In this document: one piece after another, positions 35,018-41,766 of the stretch
Layout of the letters: the number at the start of each line of letters is the position of its first letter
How positions within the stretch are numbered: position 1 is the first letter of the stretch
Origin: a bacterium
GTDB taxonomy: Bacteria > Patescibacteriota > Saccharimonadia > Saccharimonadales > UBA4665
NCBI GenBank assembly: GCA_021811625.1
Contig: JAJZNU010000005.1
Span: 62,001 to 126,000, forward strand
Length of the DNA: 64,000 nucleotides
Reading direction: 5' to 3'
The notes under the pieces: model-generated
Databases searched by the model: none
Told to the model about the DNA's origin: nothing
Seen by the model: only the letters and a program-made list of their open reading frames with translations
Program-made: the position numbers and the translations under genes

Positions 35018-35368
35018 TTAACTTAAGGTGCTAGACGCTTGTCTTTCGACAGCTCTTAATTTCTCGAGCCCATCTGGGGCGATATATACATTAATGCCGG
35101 TTTTCGGAATATGCACGCGGAGACGTTTGCCCTGGCTTGCAGCATATTGCTGAGCCTTCTTTATCTCATCTTCTAGTAACAAACTGATGTCGAGCGTGTG
35201 CGATTCCTCGTGGACATCCTGCTTACGGATGCGCCGAAACGTTCTCTGTGGTTTACCCGTCAGAAACGACCTCTTGATTACTCTGTCAGCTGGCTTAGGA
35301 TTAGTTGGCAGCTGAGCATGTAGCCGGATGTCGGTAATGACATAGTCAAGATATCCGTCGGCTTTCAT
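35018..35368 (-). CDS. Hypothetical protein of the packaging module
   Basis: 116 residues, basic, soluble, no family that I recognise. The C-terminal half (LLLEDEIKKAQQYAASQGKRLRVHIPKTGINVYI) looks like a helix followed by strands. It starts 2 nt after the HNH gene stop, so the two are an operon. About 220 nt containing the structured hairpin separate it from the methyltransferase gene. A role in DNA packaging or in regulation is inferred only from context. Confidence 0.6.
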   Translation of the reverse strand: MKADGYLDYVITDIRLHAQLPTNPKPADRVIKRSFLTGKPQRTFRRIRKQDVHEESHTLDISLLLEDEIKKAQQYAASQGKRLRVHIPKTGINVYIAPDGLEKLRAVERQASSTLS

Positions 35369-35370
35369 GT

Positions 35371-35703
35371 TTAACTCCGTCCCGGTACTACGCAGTAGTT
35401 CTGGCTGAGGCTGTCACCCTTATAACGGTTATTTGACCACTGAAGAGCCTGTAAGTTTCCTAAGGTGTCATTACCGCCGTTGGCTACTGGGTTAATATGG
35501 TCGATTTCCCAGCCAGTTGACTGAGTAGTTAAACCATAGTGGCTCCAATAGATCGGTGCTCCGCATGCATCCATCCTCCAAAGATTTGGTGCATATCCGG
35601 CAATTGTTCTCGCCTTCATCCAGACTGCCTGAATCGTCTGTGGAGTGAAGTTACGACCGGTACTGTCGCTGCTTCTAGTTCTGGTGTAGGTAGGTTGGTT
35701 CAT
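35371..35703 (-). CDS. HNH endonuclease
   Basis: 110 residues with a C-terminal HNH nuclease: WEIDHINPVANGGNDTLGNLQALQWSNNRYKGDSL contains D-H, then N-L-Q-A-L, then N-x3-K, as in the family. HNH proteins beside terminases in many phages nick or cut DNA during packaging. The N-terminal 35 residues (TRTRSSDSTGRNFTPQTIQAVW) are basic. First gene of the leftward packaging block, divergent from the LexA-like repressor, so the 156-nt gap between them is a likely control region. Confidence 0.85.
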   Translation of the reverse strand: MNQPTYTRTRSSDSTGRNFTPQTIQAVWMKARTIAGYAPNLWRMDACGAPIYWSHYGLTTQSTGWEIDHINPVANGGNDTLGNLQALQWSNNRYKGDSLSQNYCVVPGRS

Positions 35704-35844
35704 CTTATACCCCTGTTATTTTGTAATTTTATTTCGGTCGACCCTCACTTTTTATAGTGCCGATACTTGAATTTTAGCACCATATGTAGCGTTTTGAAAA
35801 TAAATTAACATAGTATTATTTACAGCGTGCTTAAAACTTAACTG

Positions 35845-35853
35845 TGCTATACT
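35845..35853 (+). promoter_or_regulatory. Extended -10 of the LexA-like gene (leaderless)
   Basis: TGCTATACT ends 6 nt before the ATG at 35860, so the predicted transcript starts at the start codon. The same TGTGCTATACTA string occurs in front of the toxin-antitoxin operon at 40728-40739. Confidence 0.6.
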
Positions 35854-35859
35854 AGGCAT

Positions 35860-36486
35860 ATGCATAAAATTCAACGTGAGATTTTAAATTTAGCCCAGCA
35901 CCAGAACATATCAACCCTAAGCCTAAGCGAGATCGCCGCCAAAGTAGGAGCAAAAAGTCCCCAGATAGTGAAGTACCATGAACGACAGTTGGAGAAGCTT
36001 GGCTTTAACCTGTTCAACCAAGCTACAGCCAACGCCAATCCTGATCAGTTCGAGCTTATATCCATACCTATAGTAGGATCAGCAAATTGTGGTCCGGCTG
36101 ATATTTTTGCTGATGAGCGCGTTGAGGGTCACCTTAGAATTTCTTCACGTCTACTACAGACGAGCAGGCACAATGATCTCTATGCCCTTAGGGCTCAGGG
36201 TACATCAATGAACCGTGCTAGCGTACATGGGAATCCAATTAATGACGGAGACTTCGTAATTATTGATAGCACATCGACCCAACCCGAGCCAGGCGACTAC
36301 GTAGTGGCTGTAGTCGGGGGCTTGGCGAATATAAAACGCTACTATTCTGATCCCCTAAATGATCAAGTGGCTTTTATATCTGAGTCAACTGATGACTTCA
36401 GTCCCATTTTCCTTCATGAAGCCGATCAGTACGATGCCGTTGTGGCCGGTAAAGTAATTCAGGTGGTGTCAAAGCCAGCGGCTTAA
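35860..36486 (+). CDS. LexA/CI-like S24 repressor-protease
   Basis: 208 residues. An N-terminal winged HTH (LSLSEIAAKVGAKSPQIVKYHERQLEKLGF) joins a peptidase S24 domain with catalytic Ser in GTSMN and Lys in LANIKRYY. The probable self-cleavage segment is IPIVGSANCGPADI, where LexA has Ala-Gly; here a Cys-Gly pair is seen instead. Such proteins repress mobile-element genes and cleave themselves on RecA activation after DNA damage. It diverges from the HNH packaging block and heads the rightward operon, the position of a CI-type switch. No ribosome site; the mRNA is predicted to be leaderless. Confidence 0.88.
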   Translation: MHKIQREILNLAQHQNISTLSLSEIAAKVGAKSPQIVKYHERQLEKLGFNLFNQATANANPDQFELISIPIVGSANCGPADIFADERVEGHLRISSRLLQTSRHNDLYALRAQGTSMNRASVHGNPINDGDFVIIDSTSTQPEPGDYVVAVVGGLANIKRYYSDPLNDQVAFISESTDDFSPIFLHEADQYDAVVAGKVIQVVSKPAA

Positions 36487-36506
36487 TAATAAATTTTGGA
36501 GGGGAA

Positions 36507-37439
36507 ATGCAGCCAACTCAAACAGTTCAGATCAGTCAGATGCAAAACAGTATTATTGCTGATGCTTACAAAAAATTTAGCACTAATGGTTGGCCTGTAT
36601 CTGTAAATGACGATGAATTAATCAAAATCGCTGCCGAGACATCAACTGCACCTGATGAAATTGACAGTCAGGTTAGACAGCTCATTGATAGTGGATTACT
36701 CAACTGGGGCGACACGTATCGTTATCACGCTACCTGGCGAACCATTGATGCCTACGAAAGAAACTTCCTAGATGATAGTGTGTTTACCAACAATAGAGTA
36801 AGACGACTATTACTTCAGGAAATATTTAAAGCTCGTACAAGCGAGTCTGGCTACCTTGATAGTGATGACGTCTATAGTAACGAAGAGTTTAAGTCGTTTA
36901 CTCAAAATCTTATTTACTCTAATGCAGAATTTCTTAAAAATTTTGGCTTTATTGAGGCCGGGTTTCAAAGTGGCATGGGGTTTAGGGCCCGCATTAAAGC
37001 TAAAGGTCAAAACGTATTGGCTAATCCTGTAACTCTTGCGGAGACTTTCCCCATATCAGTTGATGATAGAGTAACGCTCCAGACAGTTAGTAAAGTTGTG
37101 GTCGGTTGGACACCCAGACAAAACCGCAGGAGTGAGGAAGCTTATAAGGCTGAGTTGGCGGAGTACCTGCGGAGCCATGGATACCCCAGAACACGCGAAG
37201 AAGAGGGTGTGTCGAACCCCGATATACTGGTTGATGAAAAAGTACCAGTGGAAATTAAGCTTAACCCAGACAGATCGGAGTTGAACAGGCTTAGCGGACA
37301 ATTACTCGACATGAAAAGCGAGTTTGGCGGTGTCATTGCCTGTATTATCCAAACCAAAGGGTCGCTGGATCTGGTTGAACGCTTTCAGGTAAGGTTCCGT
37401 GATGATCAACAAGTAGTAATTATAGTTAAATCAGCATAA
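36507..37439 (+). CDS. PD-(D/E)XK nuclease-like protein
   Basis: 310 residues, no known family by eye. The N-terminal 130 residues look like a winged-helix region (DELIKIAAETSTAPDEIDSQVRQLIDSGLLNW). The C-terminal 90 residues show a restriction-endonuclease-like core: a helix with EEAYKAELAEYLRSHGY, then NPDILVDEKVPVEIKLNP (PD...E-x-K), then a Gln-containing helix (ELNRLSGQLLDMKSEF) and strands. GGAGGGG lies 4 nt before the ATG. Second gene after the LexA-like repressor, 20 nt downstream, so probably in its regulon; likely a defence nuclease. Confidence 0.7.
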   Translation: MQPTQTVQISQMQNSIIADAYKKFSTNGWPVSVNDDELIKIAAETSTAPDEIDSQVRQLIDSGLLNWGDTYRYHATWRTIDAYERNFLDDSVFTNNRVRRLLLQEIFKARTSESGYLDSDDVYSNEEFKSFTQNLIYSNAEFLKNFGFIEAGFQSGMGFRARIKAKGQNVLANPVTLAETFPISVDDRVTLQTVSKVVVGWTPRQNRRSEEAYKAELAEYLRSHGYPRTREEEGVSNPDILVDEKVPVEIKLNPDRSELNRLSGQLLDMKSEFGGVIACIIQTKGSLDLVERFQVRFRDDQQVVIIVKSA

Positions 37440-37459
37440 GGCTGATCAGGAGGAATGCT

Positions 37460-38152
37460 ATGCAAAGCTGGTGGCAATTAGGAGAAGGTTTTGGTCAGGC
37501 CGGTTCGTCGCTGGCTTTATACCAAATTGAATGTGCCTTTTGTGGTGAACGTGATAATTGGGCAATTGAACACCGCGCCGAGAAACGAAAACCAAACTCT
37601 CGTAAAGTTTTGTACTTCGATACATACAAATGTGGAAATTGTGCAGGCTATGTAATGGTATTTTGGTCGGCCAGCGAAAGCTCAGGAGGCCCAATGGGAG
37701 GAGGTTTACACGCCTACCGCGTACTGCCTTGGCCTCTTGATATTGACGACGGCGAGGAATACTGGCCTGCTACTGTAAAACGTTTCTGGAAGCAAGCTCA
37801 CACAGCTTTAAGTAGAGAGGATTTCGATGCAGCTACTGTCATGTCGCGGTCAGCACTACAGGCTGTAACACGAAGCCAGAGCGCCGAAGGTAACGATCTT
37901 TATGGAGAAATTGAAGATCTGGAGTCCAAAGGCATAATCCCAAAGATAATAAAAGATTGGGCTCACGAGGTACGCCTGTTAGCGCGTCCTTCAGCCCATC
38001 CTGAAACTGATGAAGCTGATGTTGACCCAAATGATGCACGGGATATCGTTCAATTCCTTGATTACCTCTTGGAGTATGTCTACGGGCTACCCCATAGGAT
38101 AGAGGAGTATAGATCAAGACGCGCGCCTGAGCAATCGAGTGACGAGGAGTAA
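37460..38152 (+). CDS. DUF4145 protein with N-terminal zinc ribbon
   Basis: 230 residues. CAFC and CGNC form a zinc ribbon (about residues 25-60). The C-terminal DUF4145 domain is clear: FDAATVMSRSALQAVTRSQ, LYGEIEDLESKGIIPKIIKDWAHEVRLLARPSAHP and DARDIVQFLDYLLEYVYGLPHRI. DUF4145 is HEPN-related and often accompanies restriction or defence genes; the R-x6-H in RLLARPSAH is a possible remnant of the RNase motif. AGGAGG precedes the ATG and the gene is 20 nt after the nuclease-like gene, so the two are one operon and may work together. Confidence 0.82.
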   Translation: MQSWWQLGEGFGQAGSSLALYQIECAFCGERDNWAIEHRAEKRKPNSRKVLYFDTYKCGNCAGYVMVFWSASESSGGPMGGGLHAYRVLPWPLDIDDGEEYWPATVKRFWKQAHTALSREDFDAATVMSRSALQAVTRSQSAEGNDLYGEIEDLESKGIIPKIIKDWAHEVRLLARPSAHPETDEADVDPNDARDIVQFLDYLLEYVYGLPHRIEEYRSRRAPEQSSDEE

Positions 38153-38173
38153 CCAACTGCTAAACTAGATTAG

Positions 38174-38266
38174 GTGAGTTACACCTATATACAAGATCCC
38201 CAACACTACGAAGACCGTTATGACGAGTCTACTGTTGAAAAATATGCCGTAGAGGTGAAAGCCTAG
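38174..38266 (+). pseudogene. N-terminal fragment of the zinc-ribbon protein, cut by a frameshift
   Basis: A GTG-start reading frame of 30 codons (VSYTYIQDPQHYEDRYDESTVEK...) ends at TAG 38264-38266. Adding one A to the five-A run at 38238-38242 joins it in frame to codons upstream of the next ORF (ICRRGESLVNQTFVK then MEKKLPANELK), which gives one protein of about 485 residues. This looks like an assembly indel or a recent mutation; the site is not a classic -1 slippery heptamer. Confidence 0.55.
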
Positions 38267-38286
38267 TCAATCAAACCTTCGTTAAG

Positions 38287-39630
38287 ATGGAGAAGAAACT
38301 ACCGGCCAACGAGTTAAAGCAACATAAATCAGGTTGGTATCTCCAGTACAGCATTTTCTACTTCTCTATGGTTGAGATGCCTGCTGCAATGCGTGTCGCG
38401 GAGCGTGACGAAACGATCGCCAAATGGATGAAGCAGGATCAAGAAAAAGATCAACGGCTGGCTGAAGCTCATATTGCTGGCGGAACCTATTGCCGGAGTT
38501 GTGGTAAAGACATGCGGGTTATCGATAAACACTACATGCGTCGATACGGACGCAGCGAGGACGATATTCTACTGATGTTTGAATGCACTGCCTGTAATAA
38601 ACGCAAGGCCTTCTGGCAAGATGGTAACGAATGGGAGGGTGCACAAATAAAGTGCGATAAGTGTGGTGGAATTATGAAGTCCGTACATAAAACCAAGGGC
38701 AAAGTTGTTACTACTACCATGACCTGTACGAAGTGTGGCCACATTGAGACTGATGTCATGGACTTTTCTAAAGATCTAGTTAAAGAGGAAGAACCTGTTG
38801 ATCCATTTTACGCATTGGATCGTAAGCGTTTCATTTTTGACAGTGACATGCTATTTAAGTTCCAGCAGAAAGCTCAACACTTGGAACGTATGCAAAAACT
38901 GGAAGCCGGGGCTTTAGAGCGAAGTGAACATGCCGATGTTTACGATGCTATCAAGGACATTAAGAAGTTAAAGATCGCTCAACTCAGTGAGCTACTGACC
39001 CCTATTCTAGCTAAGAAGAAATATAGCGAATTCAAGCTAGGTGAACCGCAGCTCGGCCGCGAGGTAACACTAGATTTCAGCTGTCTTGATGCTGAAGCCG
39101 ACCGTGAAGAATATAAAAGCGAGAAAAGCTTGAAAAAGCTAATAGAAAAGACTCTAGTTGATACGAACTGGCGGCTAATGAGTGATGGCGTAAGTTATAG
39201 GCTTGGTTATTTAAGTGGTCGGCTGAAAGCCTATGAAAGTGAGGAGGATCTCAAAAAGTTAGTTGAGCAACGCATCAAAAACGGCACATTAATACCACCA
39301 AGGCCAGAACCAGTACAGCCTACCGTACAACCAGAGCATAAGTATGAAGGTATGAGGATGCGAGAGGCTGCCCTTGTTTACATGGATAAGATGATGCTTG
39401 GCTCTAAGCCAGCTGAAATAACCCTTAAGGGCGGTAGGAAGAAGCGAACAGGTGTATCTTACATCAGTGCCGAGATGAATCCGTTGCTTCGAGTTTTCAT
39501 ACCAATGCGAGACAATGGTGATTCAGTGCCTGAATTTATAAGGAACTACGACTTTAAGATGGGCCCTGGCGATGATGAAATTCCCAAAGTCGGTAAGGAC
39601 AGTTTAGGACGAGAGATAAGGTTACTTTAA
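38287..39630 (+). CDS. Hypothetical multi-zinc-ribbon protein
   Basis: 447 residues from the first in-frame ATG, but probably longer (see the N-terminal fragment just upstream). Four CxxC pairs, YCRSCGK, FECTACNK, IKCDKCGG and MTCTKCGH (about residues 68-155), make two zinc ribbons; the last resembles the TFIIS-type C-ribbon. The rest is charged and helical with no known domain. Zinc ribbons of this kind usually bind nucleic acid. It is the last gene of the rightward LexA-like operon, about 20-130 nt after the DUF4145 gene depending on the start, and directly precedes the first scar of the cassette array. Confidence 0.7.
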   Translation: MEKKLPANELKQHKSGWYLQYSIFYFSMVEMPAAMRVAERDETIAKWMKQDQEKDQRLAEAHIAGGTYCRSCGKDMRVIDKHYMRRYGRSEDDILLMFECTACNKRKAFWQDGNEWEGAQIKCDKCGGIMKSVHKTKGKVVTTTMTCTKCGHIETDVMDFSKDLVKEEEPVDPFYALDRKRFIFDSDMLFKFQQKAQHLERMQKLEAGALERSEHADVYDAIKDIKKLKIAQLSELLTPILAKKKYSEFKLGEPQLGREVTLDFSCLDAEADREEYKSEKSLKKLIEKTLVDTNWRLMSDGVSYRLGYLSGRLKAYESEEDLKKLVEQRIKNGTLIPPRPEPVQPTVQPEHKYEGMRMREAALVYMDKMMLGSKPAEITLKGGRKKRTGVSYISAEMNPLLRVFIPMRDNGDSVPEFIRNYDFKMGPGDDEIPKVGKDSLGREIRLL

Positions 39631-39750
39631 ATCAGAGCAAGTGCGGCTTTTGTTCGGTCTATAGCTATCTATAGTATTATTCCTGTCTTTAATCAAGATC
39701 GCTTTTGCTTTTTAAAGGGATAGTCTCAATTGTCTCATTTACATCTGTTA

Positions 39751-39812
39751 CAGGGTACTAGACCCACATGCTCAGCCAGCATGAATTCGGACGTAAGTCA
39801 AAGAAGTATCTT
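39751..39812. repeat. tRNA-3'-end-like scar, unit 1 (right end of the phage-like part)
   Basis: CAGGGTACTAGACCCACATGCTCAGCCAG can be read as T stem, T loop, acceptor 3' strand and GCCA. Its right flank, GAATTcggacgtaAGTCAAAGAAGTATC, recurs at 43950-43978. The first 18 bases resemble ACAGGGGTAGACCCATAT just inside the left junction. Confidence 0.55.
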
Positions 39813-39814
39813 AG

Positions 39815-40390
39815 TTAGTTTTGTTTAGAAAACCACTCGGCAAATTCGTGCCAGGCATCTCGACGCGATAGATATCTTTCAACTACTGCTTTTTCGCCTT
39901 GCTCGAATACCTCAGCTATAGTTTTGGCATTATCATGGTCAAGGACGGTTACTGTCATATTTGGAGAGCGTTCGTTTTTGCCTCGCGCTTCATTAATTAT
40001 TTTGCCTGGAATATCGTTTTTAAATACCTGCATCGTACTTCCGTCGTAATAAGCTAAGTACTGATGCAATATAATTGCCCTGTCTTGCACACCATTCATT
40101 AAACGTAGAAAATCTTCAGACTTAAACCACTTATTAATGGATTTCATGTATGGGCCTGGGAAGCCGTTTAGCGCAGGTATATCCCAAGAATCATCGCTAA
40201 CAATAATTGGCTTAGATAATCCGTCGTAGGCGCTTTGAACTTTATCTTTGACAATAGCAACAGGATCTTCGCCCTGCATTTCGTCAATTTCAATAGCTGC
40301 TTGCTCAACCCTAATTCCAAATTTGGAGCAGACTGTTTGAGCAATAAGCATTTTTTCTTTGTTGCCCGTTGCGAAATATACAGTATTCAT
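39815..40390 (-). CDS. Ham1/RdgB-like non-canonical purine NTPase
   Basis: 191 residues of the ITPase family, which hydrolyses dITP/XTP-type nucleotides to monophosphates. The signature start NTVYFATGNKEKM (the ATGN-x-x-K phosphate loop) and the later VSDDSWDIPALNGFPGPYMKSI (active-site Asp-Asp and GFPG) are present. It is divergent from housekeeping RdgB: D-D-S-W replaces the usual D-D-S-G. A TATAAT box ends 7 nt before the ATG, so the mRNA is predicted leaderless. Single gene between two scars; it could clean modified nucleotides or be unrelated cargo. Confidence 0.85.
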   Translation of the reverse strand: MNTVYFATGNKEKMLIAQTVCSKFGIRVEQAAIEIDEMQGEDPVAIVKDKVQSAYDGLSKPIIVSDDSWDIPALNGFPGPYMKSINKWFKSEDFLRLMNGVQDRAIILHQYLAYYDGSTMQVFKNDIPGKIINEARGKNERSPNMTVTVLDHDNAKTIAEVFEQGEKAVVERYLSRRDAWHEFAEWFSKQN

Positions 40391-40442
40391 TTCATAAATT
40401 ATATCGGAAGGAAGTCGGATTACTTAGAACAAAGTACGAAAA

Positions 40443-40467
40443 GGTTCTACACCGTACTGCTCAGCCA
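40443..40467. repeat. tRNA-3'-end-like scar, unit 2, with a MITE inserted beside it
   Basis: GGTTCTACACCGTACTGCTCAGCCA, followed 3 nt later by the first MITE. The same CAGCCA reappears directly after the MITE (CCCAGCCACAG), consistent with an 11-bp target duplication that has drifted (8 of 11 match). Confidence 0.5.
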
Positions 40468-40470
40468 AGA

Positions 40471-40591
40471 CACTACCGTTGACTTAAGCTTTTTCGCCAA
40501 AACAATAAGCTGTCGAGGTAAAAAATTAAGGTGTTTGAAGTCGCCTAAAATAATTGAAATCGTTCTAGATTTTCTTAAGTCAACGGCAGTG
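40471..40591 (+). repeat. MITE copy 1 (121 bp)
   Basis: Terminal inverted repeats CACTACCGTTGACTTAAG and CTTAAGTCAACGGCAGTG match with one difference. No coding capacity. It is identical, base for base as far as I can read, to the reverse complement of 41499-41619. The ends resemble those of IS4-type elements, which is a recollection rather than a search result. Confidence 0.9.
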
Positions 40592-40681
40592 CCCAGCCAC
40601 AGGGGACGCTAACAGAGGTTAGATATGCATAATTGAAGTATTACGTTTCCGTACTTATCTGTAGGTAAGTTCGAAAATTTA

Positions 40682-40706
40682 ATAGTTATTAAATCTTATT
40701 AACTAT
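40682..40706. promoter_or_regulatory. Palindromic operator of the toxin-antitoxin operon
   Basis: ATAGTTATTAA-ATC-TTATTAACTAT, an 11-bp inverted repeat with one mismatch, lies about 25 nt upstream of the -10. A second palindrome, ATAATTTAATAATTAT, lies between. These suit autorepression by the ribbon-helix-helix antitoxin. Confidence 0.6.
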
Positions 40707-40729
40707 CTATGTATAATTTAATAATTATG

Positions 40730-40738
40730 TGCTATACT
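40730..40738 (+). promoter_or_regulatory. Extended -10 promoter of the toxin-antitoxin operon
   Basis: TGCTATACT, with predicted start near 40745. The leader contains GAAAGG 7 nt before the antitoxin ATG. Confidence 0.65.
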
Positions 40739-40769
40739 ACAGTCATACAACTAAGATGAAAGGTATGAC

Positions 40770-40985
40770 ATGAGCGTTATTAGTTTCTCCGTAGACGAAA
40801 GAACAAAAAATGAGCTAGAACGGCTATCTAAAGAAGAGAACCGCACTAAAAGTGATATTTTTCGTGATATGTACAAAACCTACACGTTCAACCGGACCCT
40901 TACTAAAATACAAAATATTGGTAAAGAGAAGTTTTTGGCTCTAGGTATTGAGTCAATTGACGACGCGGAAGCATTTTTGGGCTAA
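40770..40985 (+). CDS. Ribbon-helix-helix antitoxin
   Basis: 71 residues. The N-terminal MSVISFSVDERTKNELERLSKEENRTKSDIFRDMYKTY is a ribbon-helix-helix DNA-binding fold (beta strand ISFSVD, then two helices). The C-terminal tail would wrap the toxin. It ends 7 nt before the PIN-domain toxin gene, the standard antitoxin-first order, and a palindromic operator precedes it. The pair should repress its own promoter. It is flanked by two inverted MITEs. Confidence 0.85.
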   Translation: MSVISFSVDERTKNELERLSKEENRTKSDIFRDMYKTYTFNRTLTKIQNIGKEKFLALGIESIDDAEAFLG

Positions 40986-40992
40986 CTAAACC

Positions 40993-41427
40993 ATGCAGCC
41001 CTTGAAAGTAGTATTTGATACCAATATATTTGTCATGGCCGCAGGTATGCCTGGAGGTTATATAGACTACTGGCTTGATTTTGCTAAACCACCCCACAAC
41101 AAGTTCCTGCTATATAGTTCACCTATAATATTAGAAGAAGTTCAAGAAAAACTAGAAGAAAGACTAAAGTTTACGCGACCACTTGCCGTTGAATATATCG
41201 AAGCTATTAAAAGCATTGCGACAGTCGTTAACCCTAGGGTCACTCTAGATGAGGTGCCGACTGATCCTGACGACAATCGCATTTTAGAATGCGCGATTGA
41301 GACTAACGCTGATCTCATTATTACGGCAGATAGAGACTTAATAAGTTTAAAATCATTTCAAGGTGTTCAAATTTTTCATCCCAGTAACCTTAAATACATT
41401 TTCAAATACTTAGAGAACGATATTTAA
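40993..41427 (+). CDS. PIN-domain toxin (VapC-like RNase)
   Basis: 144 residues of the PIN-family toxin type. The acidic residues expected of the active site are visible: VVFDTNIFV (D), EEVQEKLEERL (E), PDDNRILECAIE (D-D and E) and LIITADRDLI (D). Such toxins cleave tRNA or rRNA when the antitoxin is lost and so stabilise mobile DNA. Partner gene overlaps no bases but is only 7 nt upstream. The motifs are intact, so the toxin is probably active. Confidence 0.87.
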   Translation: MQPLKVVFDTNIFVMAAGMPGGYIDYWLDFAKPPHNKFLLYSSPIILEEVQEKLEERLKFTRPLAVEYIEAIKSIATVVNPRVTLDEVPTDPDDNRILECAIETNADLIITADRDLISLKSFQGVQIFHPSNLKYIFKYLENDI

Positions 41428-41465
41428 TCACTAAAATATCTAAGTCATGACTATATTGATAACAA

Positions 41466-41495
41466 GGTTCGGAAATCGCCCCTTATACCCAGCCA
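41466..41495. repeat. tRNA-3'-end-like scar, unit 3
   Basis: GGTTCGGAAATCG-CCCCTTATA-CCCAGCCA keeps the T-loop-like GGTTCGnA and the acceptor end CCCAGCCA of tRNA-Gln. The second MITE follows 3 nt later. Confidence 0.55.
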
Positions 41496-41498
41496 ATC

Positions 41499-41619
41499 CA
41501 CTGCCGTTGACTTAAGAAAATCTAGAACGATTTCAATTATTTTAGGCGACTTCAAACACCTTAATTTTTTACCTCGACAGCTTATTGTTTTGGCGAAAAA
41601 GCTTAAGTCAACGGTAGTG
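41499..41619 (-). repeat. MITE copy 2 (121 bp, inverted)
   Basis: Exact reverse complement of copy 1. The flanks are CCCAGCCAATC and CTCTGCCAATT, a possible 11-bp target duplication with three differences. The two copies face each other around the toxin-antitoxin pair and form a 1.15-kb composite-like unit. Confidence 0.9.
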
Positions 41620-41766
41620 CTCTGCCAATTTGGTAACATTCGACCACAATAACTCCTTAGGTTCGAGAATACGAATAGGACCTCCAAGCTCTAGTCTTTG
41701 CATTTCTAAAATCGCATATTACTCTTGCTTTAATAAGGTAGCCTCCGAGTCTATTATCATTACAGT

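Noticed and set aside
40235-40612. 125-aa ORF and its partner 41451-41687 that share a peptide
   Set aside because: The shared peptide is just the translated MITE repeat in both places.
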